NCBI GenBank assembly: GCA_023379935.1 | Contig: JAMCPD010000003.1 | Coordinates: forward strand, 60,276-124,275 | Direction of reading: 5' to 3' | DNA from: Actinomycetota bacterium | Lineage (GTDB): Bacteria > Actinomycetota > Acidimicrobiia > Acidimicrobiales > JAMCPD01 | Length of the DNA stretch: 64,000 nt | Shown here: positions 37,083-46,096 of the stretch, in pieces | Layout of the letters: each line of letters begins with the position of its first letter | Numbering within the stretch: position 1 is the first letter of the stretch | Made by a program: the position numbers and the translations under genes | Notes under the pieces: model-generated | Database searches by the model: none | Told to the model about the DNA's origin: nothing | Seen by the model: the letters and a program-made list of their open reading frames with translations, nothing else

Positions 37083-37558
37083 CGCAAGCGCATCCTGACC
37101 ACTACAGTATTCAGAGTCCTAACGGTTATCAGGCAGGTCGCTTTCTTGATATCCACGAAGTTATCACATCGCGAATGAATATTCCGAAACTCTCTATCAC
37201 TCATTACAGCAACTCCTTAGCAACTCGTTCAATCATAATATCACCTTCGCTTACGTGCCGTCCAGGATGTACCTATCAAGTGGATTGACAGTGGGGTGTC
37301 CCCATTTCCCTATCCACCTCGTGTGTAAGTAAACCACCCATCAGGATACCAGCTTAAGGTCATGTTGTCGAGATGGCAGTATGTGGTCTTTGGCAACAGA
37401 GCCTCTTCGTCTGTTGGAGTCGGACAGGCTGCCAGGATTGGATGAAGAGGTCACCAAGCGGGTGAATGATCTGCGAGGGAGCTTTAATTGCGTGAGGGCA
37501 CGCCACAAGAGAGCAAAACTAAGAGTGTTTCAAATATCCCATCTGACCAGCACTTATT
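37083..37558. other. Gap between mrr and tRNA-Val with island-edge sequence
   Basis: No credible gene. Segment 37207-37295 (core aatcataatatcaccttcgc) is imperfectly repeated at 47468-47556 beside the tRNA-Arg island. The 37381-37602 ORF reads into the tRNA and is spurious. Confidence 0.5.
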
Positions 37559-37635
37559 TGGTGGGCGCTAGAGGACTCGAACCTCTGACCTGCTGGTTGT
37601 AAGCCAGCTGCTCTACCAGTCTGAGCTAAACGCCC
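37559..37635 (-). tRNA. tRNA-Val (anticodon TAC), CCA encoded
   Basis: The minus strand folds as a cloverleaf: acceptor gggcgtt/agcgccc, D-stem gctc...gagc, anticodon stem gctgg/ccagc with loop CTTACAA (anticodon TAC), T-stem agagg TTCGAGT cctct, discriminator A and a genomic CCA. Its 3' end faces the defence island, the usual orientation for an integration site. Confidence 0.92.
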
Positions 37636-37760
37636 ATTCATGTTGATTTTGCCAATCTTGTTGCTTTTGCCAATTTGGGCGACATTAGCAAAAGCTAGAG
37701 CAATTATACTTGAAAGTGACTTGCTTGATACTTAAAAGTTATCAAAAATTATAGATACTT

Positions 37761-38630
37761 ATGGAAACAACTAAACAAATCACAACGAAAGACGGTGCTC
37801 ACATAGCAGTTTACGATCTTGGCGGCATAGGACAGAAAGGGCAAATACAACCCTTTGATAAGCCACCCCTTTTGTTCGCACATCCAACCGGCATGTGCGG
37901 CATGATGTTCGAGCCTCTTGCACGGCGGCTGAATAAATACTTTCACTGTATAACATTCGATCTTAGATCTCACGGCGATTCTATACCACCAAAGGGATGG
38001 GACTACAACTGGGACGGGTTCGCTTTGGACATACTCGGTATTATAGATGCGCTCTCACTATTCCAACCATACGCAGTTGGGCATTCATGCGGAGGTGCCT
38101 CTTTGCTGTCGGCGGAACAAACCCGTCCCGGAACATTCAAAGCATTATGGTGTTTCGAGCCTATTATCTTCCCCTTTGATGAAGTATTTCCTCCTCATTA
38201 TGACAACCAGCTATCCATTTCAGCCAAAAAGCGCCGTACAACCTTCAACTCTGAACAGGAGGCTTTTGCCAACTACTCCTCCAAACCTCCTTTTTCTACG
38301 TTTGACACTGATGTACTGCATGCATATATCAACCATGGCTTTGTTGATACTCCACACGGCAAAATTAAACTTAAATGTAATCCGTTGGACGAATCAGAAA
38401 TATATGCGCATGCAGTCAGCCACAACACCTATAGCAAACTTTGGCAAGTGCGAGCGCCTGTAACACTGGTATGTGGAGAAAATACCGATGTTTTTAAAGC
38501 AGATGTACTGCAACTGCTGGCAGACCGACTACAACATAGCAGGGTTGAGGTTATGAAGAATGTGGGACATTTCGGCCCGTTTGAAGACACTCAAGCGACC
38601 GCACAGTCAATACTGTCAGCTTTCGGATAA
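37761..38630 (+). CDS. Alpha/beta hydrolase
   Basis: A 289-aa alpha/beta-hydrolase-fold protein. The oxyanion-type HPTGMCG follows strand 3, and DLRSHGDS is the conserved turn. The nucleophile elbow is VGHSCGGAS, the late acidic residue falls in GENTDVFKADV, and the catalytic His in NVGHFGPFED. The specificity (esterase, haloalkane- or lipid-directed) cannot be told. It stands alone with a start shortly after AT-rich DNA. Confidence 0.85.
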   Translation: METTKQITTKDGAHIAVYDLGGIGQKGQIQPFDKPPLLFAHPTGMCGMMFEPLARRLNKYFHCITFDLRSHGDSIPPKGWDYNWDGFALDILGIIDALSLFQPYAVGHSCGGASLLSAEQTRPGTFKALWCFEPIIFPFDEVFPPHYDNQLSISAKKRRTTFNSEQEAFANYSSKPPFSTFDTDVLHAYINHGFVDTPHGKIKLKCNPLDESEIYAHAVSHNTYSKLWQVRAPVTLVCGENTDVFKADVLQLLADRLQHSRVEVMKNVGHFGPFEDTQATAQSILSAFG

Positions 38631-38672
38631 TATCATACCATTTGTCGTACCTATAGGCTAACCTTATGGTTT

Positions 38673-39557
38673 ATGAGTTTTGCAGTGCCAAAATCCTTAT
38701 CGCCGTCGAAAATTGCCACTTTCAAAAGTTGCCCTTTAGCATTCAAGTTTTCTGCCATAGATCACATACCAGAACCACTAAAACCATGGACCGTAAGGGG
38801 GACATTAATACACCTGGCATTGGAAGGTCTGTTCTGGAACACCGGCCCGGGAGAACGTAGCTTACAAGCTGCACTGTACTATCTTGATGCAGCTTGGGAC
38901 AAACTGTTGCAAGACGAAGACATTGTCGCCTGTGTCAACCGGGAATTCGGTGAAAAGCATCAAGATTTTTTTGCTGGCGCAAAAAAGCTCATAACACTCT
39001 ACTTTGAACTGGAAGATCCGAACAAAGTAAATGTTTTGGGAGTTGAGATCATCTTGGAAGCGATGTCAACTAAGTCATCCCTAAAATCCACGACACCTTT
39101 TCCCGCCGTTACATCCGATTCACCTACTGAGGGCACAGCGGTATCTACAGATACATTCGTAGAACAAGTACTGCTAAGAGGTATCGTTGACCGGCTTGAA
39201 CGAAATTCAAACGACCAGATGGTGATAACCGACTACAAAACCGGGCGTGCCCCCATAGTCGGACACGAACAGTCGTCTTTGGAACAAACCCTTATCTATG
39301 CGCTGTTATGTAAAGAAGTATTTGGTGAATGCCCAAAAACAGTTCAACTAATTTATATAGCTGAAGGCACGATTATATCACGAGAGGTAAAAGAGCAGTC
39401 TCTGCGCGGAGTGCATAAAGGAGCAATGGCTGTCTGGGAAGCCATTACCACGGCATGTGACAGGGAGGACTTTCGCCCCAGAACTTCTAGGCTATGTCAA
39501 GTGTGCTCATTCTCCTCTTCATGTCCCGCATATGCAGCTAAAATCTGTGAACAATGA
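38673..39557 (+). CDS. RecB/Cas4-like PD-(D/E)xK nuclease with Fe-S cysteines
   Basis: A 294-aa PF12705-type exonuclease. The N-terminal KSCPLAFKF provides the first cysteine. RGTLIHLALE holds the conserved His, GIVDRLER and VITDYKTGR form the D...DxK catalytic core, and CQVCSFSSSC supplies the last three cysteines of a 4Fe-4S cluster. This is the common stand-alone actinobacterial member thought to act in DNA repair. No cas genes are nearby. The next gene overlaps by four bases. Confidence 0.88.
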   Translation: MSFAVPKSLSPSKIATFKSCPLAFKFSAIDHIPEPLKPWTVRGTLIHLALEGLFWNTGPGERSLQAALYYLDAAWDKLLQDEDIVACVNREFGEKHQDFFAGAKKLITLYFELEDPNKVNVLGVEIILEAMSTKSSLKSTTPFPAVTSDSPTEGTAVSTDTFVEQVLLRGIVDRLERNSNDQMVITDYKTGRAPIVGHEQSSLEQTLIYALLCKEVFGECPKTVQLIYIAEGTIISREVKEQSLRGVHKGAMAVWEAITTACDREDFRPRTSRLCQVCSFSSSCPAYAAKICEQ

Positions 39558-40099
39558 AAACAGTTAAAAACCTGCTGGCAGAAGCGCTACAGAGTATGGA
39601 CAACAGAATAGATACCTCCTTTGATCGGTTGCGTGGCAATAAAATAGCAGATCGCCTATTTTATACCGCATCCGCTTTGGGCGATCACGGTCTCATATGG
39701 ACACAACTTGCAGCAGTTCGATACCTGCGAGCAACCAAACGCATAGACCGGAAGATCGCCGTACGCGCAGTGGCGGTTGCCGGAGTTGAATCATTTCTTG
39801 TTAACATAGTCATGAAGTCAATATTCCAACGTAAACGTCCTGTAGACAACACAACCCACCCACTGCCGCTACGCACCCCATTGACCAGCAGCTTCCCGAG
39901 CGGGCATTCAACTGCCGCTATGTGTTCAAGCGTCCTGCTCGCTCAAGGCGACTCATGGTGGCCGTTTTATTACATAATAGCGGTTATCGTAGCAGTTAGC
40001 CGCATTTACGTACGTAAACACCACCCGTCAGATGTGTTGGGCGGAGCCATTATCGGCGTTATACTGGGAGTACTCGGGCGTAAAATACATCCGCTCTAA
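39554..40099 (+). CDS. PAP2-family phosphatase
   Basis: A 181-aa membrane protein with the three phosphatidic-acid-phosphatase motifs: KSIFQRKRP, FPSGHSTAAM and SRIYVRKHHPSDVLGG. Three to four hydrophobic helices surround them. It probably dephosphorylates a lipid or polyprenyl diphosphate at the membrane. Coupled by overlap to the RecB-like nuclease, a pairing with no obvious functional logic. Confidence 0.9.
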   Translation: MKTVKNLLAEALQSMDNRIDTSFDRLRGNKIADRLFYTASALGDHGLIWTQLAAVRYLRATKRIDRKIAVRAVAVAGVESFLVNIVMKSIFQRKRPVDNTTHPLPLRTPLTSSFPSGHSTAAMCSSVLLAQGDSWWPFYYIIAVIVAVSRIYVRKHHPSDVLGGAIIGVILGVLGRKIHPL

Positions 40100-40189
40100 A
40101 CTTAGCCAGTTCCGATCCCAACGAAAACCTAATAGAAAACTATGCCCCTGAGGCGAAGTAGTGTATAAAAATATGCTAGACAAGTAGTT

Positions 40190-40798
40190 ATGAACAGTAA
40201 TTTACAGTTTGAACTAACATGGGACTATCGTTGCCCATTTGCCAGAAATGCCTCTGAACATGTCATAGCGGCCAAAAGTGCCGGAGCGAAGTGGGATATT
40301 ACCTTTGTACCGTTTTCTCTTACTCAGGCACACTTGGATGATGATCAGATCAATGTCTGGGATGACCCCAACTACTCTGCAGATCGCCTAGCTGTTGAAG
40401 TCGGAATCGTAGTACAAAAACTGATACCCGAATCTTTCGAAAAGGTCCATCTTGAGCTGTTTGCTACCCGCCATGATCATGCAAAGGACTTAACGGATGT
40501 CAATGTTATTCGTTCTGTACTCAGCTCTCAAGGGGTGGATGAAGCTTTGGTGTTTGATGCCATAGAGGATGGGTGGCCAAGAGAACAGTTCCGTAAAAGC
40601 CATCAAGAAGCGGTAGATCATTACGGAGTATTCGGTGTACCAACCTTTATAACAGGTGAACAAGCTGGGTTTGTAAGGCTTATGACCCGACCATTTGGTG
40701 ACAGCGAAGCCGCACGTTCCAATATAGAACGTATCTTAGACTTGCTTAGAAATCACAGCGAAATTAATGAGTTTAAACGCACTAAAATAGAGCTGTAA
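40190..40798 (+). CDS. DsbA-family thioredoxin-fold protein
   Basis: A 202-aa thioredoxin-like protein with the helical insertion of the DsbA/HCCA-isomerase/FrnE group. The active site reads DYRCPFARN, with only one cysteine, so it is not a classical CxxC disulfide oxidase. VFGVPTFI is the cis-Pro loop. No signal peptide, so it is cytoplasmic. Possible roles are mycothiol-linked reduction or isomerisation; the choice is open. Confidence 0.82.
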   Translation: MNSNLQFELTWDYRCPFARNASEHVIAAKSAGAKWDITFVPFSLTQAHLDDDQINVWDDPNYSADRLAVEVGIVVQKLIPESFEKVHLELFATRHDHAKDLTDVNVIRSVLSSQGVDEALVFDAIEDGWPREQFRKSHQEAVDHYGVFGVPTFITGEQAGFVRLMTRPFGDSEAARSNIERILDLLRNHSEINEFKRTKIEL

Positions 40799-40821
40799 AA
40801 TAGAGCTTTTACAGATGTGGG

Positions 40822-40866
40822 TTAATCTTGCTGGCATTAATCTTGCTGGCATTAATCCTGCTGGGA
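40822..40866. repeat. 15-bp tandem repeat, three copies, at ABC permease stop
   Basis: ttaatcttgctggca at 40822-40836 and 40837-40851, then ttaatcctgctggga at 40852-40866. The third copy carries the stop codon (complement of 40852-40854) and the last codons of the permease gene. Confidence 0.85.
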
Positions 40867-41751
40867 AAACTGCACTACCGCTATTGCCAGCATTATCAAA
40901 GATATTGCGGCGATTATCCCAAGCTCCAATAGCGTCGGAACACGCCATCCATTCCAGGTCACACCGGCATCTAGGAGACGGGTCATAATGGTTGGAGCAT
41001 GAATATGGTGAAATACCGCCCTGCGCATAGGATCCACAGCGTAGCTCAGCGGATCGATTTTCGTTAAATCAGACAACCACCTTGGCAGTCCCGATAAAGG
41101 AAATACGGCTCCGGCAAGAAAAAACATCGGCATTACCAACAACTGCATAACCACCTGAAAAGACTCGATCTTGCGTATACGGGCAGCTATAGCTACACCA
41201 AAAGCAGTCAGACAAAAGGCAGTCAAAGCCAGCTCCCCCAAAAGGGTTAACATTAAGGTCGGCGCATAGGGCACACCTACCCCTCCGGCTAACAACATGA
41301 CTATAACGCCCTGGAAGGTAGCTACGCTGGCACCCCCTAAGCACTTCCCAACCACCAACGACCACCTTCCAACCGGTGCTACAAGCATTTCACGCAGAAA
41401 CCCGAACTCGCGATCCCAAACTATCGATACCGCTGAAAAGATGGCGGTAAACAAAATCGTCATACCTAAAACACCCGGAAACATAAAAGTGCGAAAGTTG
41501 AAGCTTGATCCATGCCCGGAAATTACAGGAGACAACCCTGTGCCCAGCACAAACAGGAAGAACAGCGGTTGTGCAAGGGAGGTGACCATACGAATACGAT
41601 TGCGGAAAAACCGTATGAGCTCTCTTTTCCAGATCATCAACACCGCGCGTATATCATCACGACTGCCTGCTCTTGCAACTCTAACCGGTGCAACTGCAAT
41701 TACAGCACTATTTCCTTCTACACTTTGGGCTTTCACCGTCTCTTTCATCAA
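40852..41751 (-). CDS. ABC-2 permease, DrrB-like
   Basis: A 299-aa membrane subunit of a daunorubicin-resistance-type exporter. Family blocks are IWKRELIRFFRNR, FLFVLGTGL, VSIVWDREFGFLREMLVAPVGRWSLVVGKCLGG and FFLAGAVFPLSGLPRWL...IDPLSYAVDPMR. Six transmembrane helices. It overlaps the ATPase gene by four bases. The substrate may be a lipid or drug. Confidence 0.88.
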   Translation of the reverse strand: MMKETVKAQSVEGNSAVIAVAPVRVARAGSRDDIRAVLMIWKRELIRFFRNRIRMVTSLAQPLFFLFVLGTGLSPVISGHGSSFNFRTFMFPGVLGMTILFTAIFSAVSIVWDREFGFLREMLVAPVGRWSLVVGKCLGGASVATFQGVIVMLLAGGVGVPYAPTLMLTLLGELALTAFCLTAFGVAIAARIRKIESFQVVMQLLVMPMFFLAGAVFPLSGLPRWLSDLTKIDPLSYAVDPMRRAVFHHIHAPTIMTRLLDAGVTWNGWRVPTLLELGIIAAISLIMLAIAVVQFSQQD

Positions 41752-42773
41752 CGCCTCCTTCTGAGCCAGGGGTTCGATGCCATTTTTTCAGATACGGAAG
41801 CTTCGGCATCCCTGATAGTGCGTCCCGTGTAGTTCATGAATACATCGTCTAAAGTAGGCCTTGTAATGCTAACAGAGTTGATCGTCATCCCAAGTCCGTC
41901 AAACAACCGGGGGACAAACCTCTCCCCCTCTTCAACGTATACGACAACAAGACCTTCACTCATGGTCGCTTCAAGTCCAAAATGCTCCCTCAGCAGGGAT
42001 ATCGCAGACTCGTTGTCCTGGGTGCCAATCCCGACACGATCAGCTCCAACGCTGGCTTTGAGCCTTTCGGGAGTATCGATTGCCACTATTTCACCATCAT
42101 CAATAATGGCAATACGATCGCAGTTCTCCGCTTCGTCCATATAGTGTGTTGTAAGAAACATTGTAATCTCTTCGGACTTGCGCAAACTTTCTATATACTC
42201 CCATATGTGAGTGCGCGTTTGAGGATCGAGACCTATGGTTGGCTCGTCCAAGAACAGCACCCTAGGCGAGTGTAAGAGCCCCCTTATAATTTCAAGACGT
42301 CGCTTCATCCCCCCCGAATAGGTTCCGACTATTGAGTTACGACGTTGTTCAAGCCCCACCATCTCGAAGAGGGCATCCATTCTTTCTTTTAAACCCTCTT
42401 TGGGAACTCCGTAAAGTTCAGCATGAAAACGGAGATTTTCCTCGGCGGTCAAATAGTCGTCCAAAGTCGTATCTTGAAAGACCAAACCTATATTTCTGCG
42501 TACGTCAGCTTTGGCCTGGAGCACATCAAAGCCCGCCACAATCGCTTTTCCCGCGGTAGGTTTTACCAGCGTGCAGAGCATGCTTATAGTTGTTGATTTT
42601 CCTGCGCCGTTTGGCCCTAAAAATCCGAATGTTTCCCCCTGTAGAACTTGGAAACTGACGCCTTTGACTGCCTCTACATCACCATAAGACTTCGCAAGTG
42701 CATCTACTCCTATGGCAACGCCTACTTCATTACCGTTTTTTATACTATCAACCTTGGTCATACTATTATTCAC
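41748..42773 (-). CDS. ABC ATPase, DrrA-like
   Basis: A 341-aa daunorubicin-resistance-type ATP-binding subunit. Walker A is GPNGAGKSTTISML, the Q-loop VFQDTTLDDYLTAEENL, the signature YSGGMKRRLEIIRGL and Walker B LFLDEPTIGLDPQTR, with LTTHYMDEAENCDRIAIID after it. The C-terminal FDGLGMTINSVSITRPTLDDVFMNYTGR block is the DrrA-specific regulatory region. Partner of the downstream permease. Confidence 0.93.
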   Translation of the reverse strand: MNNSMTKVDSIKNGNEVGVAIGVDALAKSYGDVEAVKGVSFQVLQGETFGFLGPNGAGKSTTISMLCTLVKPTAGKAIVAGFDVLQAKADVRRNIGLVFQDTTLDDYLTAEENLRFHAELYGVPKEGLKERMDALFEMVGLEQRRNSIVGTYSGGMKRRLEIIRGLLHSPRVLFLDEPTIGLDPQTRTHIWEYIESLRKSEEITMFLTTHYMDEAENCDRIAIIDDGEIVAIDTPERLKASVGADRVGIGTQDNESAISLLREHFGLEATMSEGLVVVYVEEGERFVPRLFDGLGMTINSVSITRPTLDDVFMNYTGRTIRDAEASVSEKMASNPWLRRRR

Positions 42774-42980
42774 CTTCTACCGCATGAGGTATTATGAGCT
42801 GTATTATAACCTATACGTTAACGTTAATAGTAACAGCTTAAAAGTAAAACTTGAAAACGACTCTGAGCAACATAGAAGATATTTAAATGTTAATACAGTT
42901 GGGGAAGTTCTGGCAACAATGCCAAACTATGCCTAAAATACATCTATTATGAACAGCAAAAACTACGGTTGGCAGCAGAT

Positions 42981-43976
42981 ATGAGCAGGTATGGTATTTC
43001 AATACCCCTTTCCAATACAGCATTTTCAGATCAACAAAAGCTTATCTCCACCCTTAGTGATCTTGGATACAGCGATATATGGTCGGTCGAAGCAGAGGGC
43101 ATGGATGCATTTACCCCACTTGCACTTGGCTCATACTGGGGACCTAAACTACGTTTGGGAACAGCGGTAATATCGGTTTTCACAAGGGGCCCCGCTCTTA
43201 TTGCCATGAGCGCAGCTTCTATGGCGGAAATAGCACCCGGACGTTTTGTGCTTGGTATCGGCAGTTCATCTGATGTAATAGTTCAAAACTGGAACAGTAT
43301 AAAGTTTGAACGTCCCTGGAGCAGAGTACGAGATACTCTCCGCTTCTTACGGCTGGCTTTTACAGGCGAAAAAGTGACAGAGGAGTTTGACACCTTTTCC
43401 GTAAGGGGATTTCGTTTGGGGAGACCCCTTTCAAATCCGCCCCCCATACTTCTGGGAGCACTGCGACCTAGAATGCTAAAACTGGCAGGCGAAGAGGCCG
43501 ATGGCGTAATACTTAACTGGCTTTCTCCATCCGATACCGCAAAGGTAGTCGCTGAGTTCAACAAGGCGGTAGGAAACAGCGGAGAGGGACAAAAACGGGA
43601 GATAGTAACCAGAATATTTGTATGTCCATCCACCGATAGCAAACTAGTCTACCAACAAGGGCGCTATGCTCTTGGCGGATATTTGAATGTGGATGTTTAC
43701 GCGGATTTTCACCGCTGGCTTGGACGCGGCGAATATTTGCAGCCAATGTGGCAAGCATGGGAAAAAGGCGAGCGAAAAAGAGCTGTCGAAGCAGTCCCAA
43801 ATGAGGTAATCGATGATTTAATAGTACACGGATCACCAAAGGAGTGCAGAGAAAAGATCAACCGGTATATAGAAAATGGTGCCACTACGGTAGTCTTGGC
43901 GGTGCTTCCTTTTTGTGAAGACGAATCGAAAGCCGTTGAAGATCTCGCCCCGGTTAATAACGACAAAACCTTTTAG
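42981..43976 (+). CDS. LLM-class F420-dependent oxidoreductase
   Basis: A TIM-barrel luciferase-like monooxygenase-family protein of about 331 aa. ISIPLSNTAFSDQQKLISTLSDLGYSDIWSVEAEGMDAFTPLAL, LGTAVISVFTRGPALIAMSAASMAEIAPGRFVLGIGSSS and RVRDTLRFLRLAFTGEKV are hallmarks of actinobacterial F420-dependent members. The track starts at TTG 42969; the ATG at 42981 is more likely. Substrate unknown. Confidence 0.87.
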   Translation: MSRYGISIPLSNTAFSDQQKLISTLSDLGYSDIWSVEAEGMDAFTPLALGSYWGPKLRLGTAVISVFTRGPALIAMSAASMAEIAPGRFVLGIGSSSDVIVQNWNSIKFERPWSRVRDTLRFLRLAFTGEKVTEEFDTFSVRGFRLGRPLSNPPPILLGALRPRMLKLAGEEADGVILNWLSPSDTAKVVAEFNKAVGNSGEGQKREIVTRIFVCPSTDSKLVYQQGRYALGGYLNVDVYADFHRWLGRGEYLQPMWQAWEKGERKRAVEAVPNEVIDDLIVHGSPKECREKINRYIENGATTVVLAVLPFCEDESKAVEDLAPVNNDKTF

Positions 43977-44058
43977 GAAAAGCTTTCTGGCGCATGATTT
44001 ACATGAAATTTGTAATAATTTATAAAACTCATCTTGAAATGTGCTATAATTAAAATCC

Positions 44059-44934
44059 ATGTTGGGCGGAAAAATACTGTTGGCTACCGCAAGTGCGGGC
44101 ATAGCGGTGCTTGTAATTATTGTCCTCATCGTTATAGTGTTGATACTTCTCAAAGCCTGCCTGGTAGTGGTACGTGAATATGAGCGGGTAGTCTTGTTTA
44201 GATTCGGGCGTGTAATGAGTTATGCCAAAGGGCCGGGGCTTATTGTAAGGTTTCCCGCTATTGACAAAATAACAAGGGTGAATTTGAGGGTTGAAGTTGT
44301 GGACATACCCCCTCAAGCTGTTATCACTTCCGACAACGTCACAGTCCAGGTTGACGCTGTAGTTTACTTCCAGGTAATAGACCCCATAAGAGCAACAATA
44401 GGGGTAGACAGTTTCAGAATTGCCTGCCAACGCGTGGCAATGACCGGTTTGCGATCCATCATAGGTCGCCACGAGTTAGACAATATTTTAGCCCACCGTG
44501 ATTCAATTAATGATGAACTCAAAACCAAGATCGCTCAATCAACGAGCAGTTGGGGTGTACAGGTACATCAAATAGAGATACGAGACATTACTCTTTCCCC
44601 CGAACTGTTGCGCGCCATGGCGCGACAAGCAGAAGCCGAACGCGAAAGGCGAGCTAAAGTAATATCAGCCAGAGGAGAACTTGAGGCAAGCAAGGAACTG
44701 GCGGAAGCTGCTCAAAAGCTTTATGCAAGCCCGGGTGCTTTACAGCTTAGAACACTGCAAACCCTAACCGAAGTAGCTGCAGAGCATAACTCGACGCTGG
44801 TGCTTCCCATACCAATTGAACTGCTTGGCAGTATGAATCAAGGACAAGGCTTACCGCACTTAGCATCACAAACTGCACCGGACAATCCGGATCAATTACA
44901 AATTATGCCGGAAAACCCGCCGATCCAAGATTAA
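44059..44934 (+). CDS. Slipin/stomatin-like SPFH (band 7) protein
   Basis: A 291-aa membrane-raft scaffold-type protein. One N-terminal transmembrane helix (IAVLVIIVLIVIVLILL) precedes the SPFH domain: VREYERVVLFRFGRV, GPGLIVRFPAIDKITRVNLRVEVVDIPPQAVITSDNV and LRSIIGRHELDNILAHRDSIN. A coiled-coil Glu/Ala-rich segment (MARQAEAERERRAKVISARGELEASKELAEAA) follows. No NfeD partner is adjacent. A TATAAT at 44045-44050 just before the ATG suggests a short leader. Confidence 0.92.
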   Translation: MLGGKILLATASAGIAVLVIIVLIVIVLILLKACLVVVREYERVVLFRFGRVMSYAKGPGLIVRFPAIDKITRVNLRVEVVDIPPQAVITSDNVTVQVDAVVYFQVIDPIRATIGVDSFRIACQRVAMTGLRSIIGRHELDNILAHRDSINDELKTKIAQSTSSWGVQVHQIEIRDITLSPELLRAMARQAEAERERRAKVISARGELEASKELAEAAQKLYASPGALQLRTLQTLTEVAAEHNSTLVLPIPIELLGSMNQGQGLPHLASQTAPDNPDQLQIMPENPPIQD

Positions 44935-45006
44935 CAACAAGAATCATAAAATAGCAGGTCTCGCTGGATTAAAGTAGTTGTCATACCGTCATGTCACTAT
45001 TGGGGT

Positions 45007-45216
45007 ATGGAACTACAACTTTCACTATTTGATATCAACACCATACAGAGTGACCAAACGGGATATATCAACGACTATACGTTTATAACCGGAGACTACT
45101 ACAACCGCAAGCGTCACTTATCTCCACAAACATGCGAAATAGGAAAACGCGGAGTTAAAGAGGCAAGGGCTATATTAAATGCCATAAAGTTAACTTCAAA
45201 GCAGCAAAACTACTAA
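45007..45216 (+). CDS. Small hypothetical protein
   Basis: A 69-aa polar protein (MELQLSLFDINTIQSDQTGY...) without signal peptide, membrane segment or recognised motif. The C-terminus is basic and helical. Ends 12 bases before the ChbG-like gene and could be co-transcribed with it. Moderate confidence that it is real. Confidence 0.45.
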   Translation: MELQLSLFDINTIQSDQTGYINDYTFITGDYYNRKRHLSPQTCEIGKRGVKEARAILNAIKLTSKQQNY

Positions 45217-45227
45217 TCTGGTTTAAC

Positions 45228-46067
45228 ATGTCAAACTTAGCTGAGCGTTTAGGATATAAACCGGATGACCGCCTCTTGATCATCAACTGTGATGACCTGG
45301 GGTTCTGCCATTCATCTAATATAGGTGTGTATGAATCCATGAGAAACGGCGTAGCTACCACCGCGACTTTGATGGTGCCATGCCCTTGGGCAAGAGAGGC
45401 GGCCGCAAACTATCGCGGTGATGATGTCGGGGTACATTTAACCCTTAACTCCGAGTGGGATGTATACAGATGGGCCTCACTCAGTCATTCACCGTCGTTA
45501 TTAGACGGAGACGGCGGACTGCCCCGTACCATAGTGGATGTGTGGGAACATGCTGATATAGACGAGGTGCGCCGTGAGTGCAAAACACAAATAGAACGGG
45601 CCATTTACTGGGGATTTGATGTAACCCACATAGATTCGCATATGGGCACACTGCAACTGAAACCTGAGTTTTTCGACATCTACTTAGAGATGGCCGTAGA
45701 GTTTTCTCTGCCCATGAGGCTGTCGGGGCCTGGAACTGAGTGGCTAATAGGTTTCCCCTTTCGTCAACTTGCCCAAGAGGCGGGAGTAATCTTCCCTGAT
45801 AACTTTATCTTTGCTCCCACGATGGGAAGCAGGCCATGGATATTACAGGCATTGGATACTTTAGAGCCCGGGGTTACCGAAGCATATCTCCATCCTGCCG
45901 TCGACAGTCCGGAACTACGTGCCGCCGCCCCAGACTTCCAAGCCCGGGTTGATGATTACAACCTTGTTGCACTCGACAACTCTTTCAAACAAAAACTACA
46001 GGATCTTAACATAACCTTAATTGGCTACAGACCACTGCGAGAATTAATGCGTAGCCAGAAAGCATAG
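45228..46067 (+). CDS. ChbG/YdjC-like carbohydrate deacetylase
   Basis: A 279-aa protein. The YdjC-family metal and catalytic motifs are visible: LLIINCDDLGFCHSSN (DD near the N-terminus), DVGVHLTLNSEW (H of the metal triad) and VTHIDSHMGTLQLKPEFFDIYL (HxDSHMG). These enzymes deacetylate N-acetylated oligosaccharides or related sugar lipids. The substrate is unknown. It precedes a CmcI-like methyltransferase by 29 bases in the same direction. Confidence 0.87.
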   Translation: MSNLAERLGYKPDDRLLIINCDDLGFCHSSNIGVYESMRNGVATTATLMVPCPWAREAAANYRGDDVGVHLTLNSEWDVYRWASLSHSPSLLDGDGGLPRTIVDVWEHADIDEVRRECKTQIERAIYWGFDVTHIDSHMGTLQLKPEFFDIYLEMAVEFSLPMRLSGPGTEWLIGFPFRQLAQEAGVIFPDNFIFAPTMGSRPWILQALDTLEPGVTEAYLHPAVDSPELRAAAPDFQARVDDYNLVALDNSFKQKLQDLNITLIGYRPLRELMRSQKA

Positions 46068-46096
46068 GACGTGCGATATACGGTGGTAATTGCAAA

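Noticed and set aside
37381-37602. 73-aa ORF ending ...GARGLEPLTCWL
   Set aside because: It reads antisense through tRNA-Val; this C-terminal string is a well-known artefact of translating tRNA genes.
38673-39557. Cas4 as sign of a CRISPR system
   Set aside because: The protein is the stand-alone PF12705 nuclease type. No cas gene or repeat array occurs in the window.
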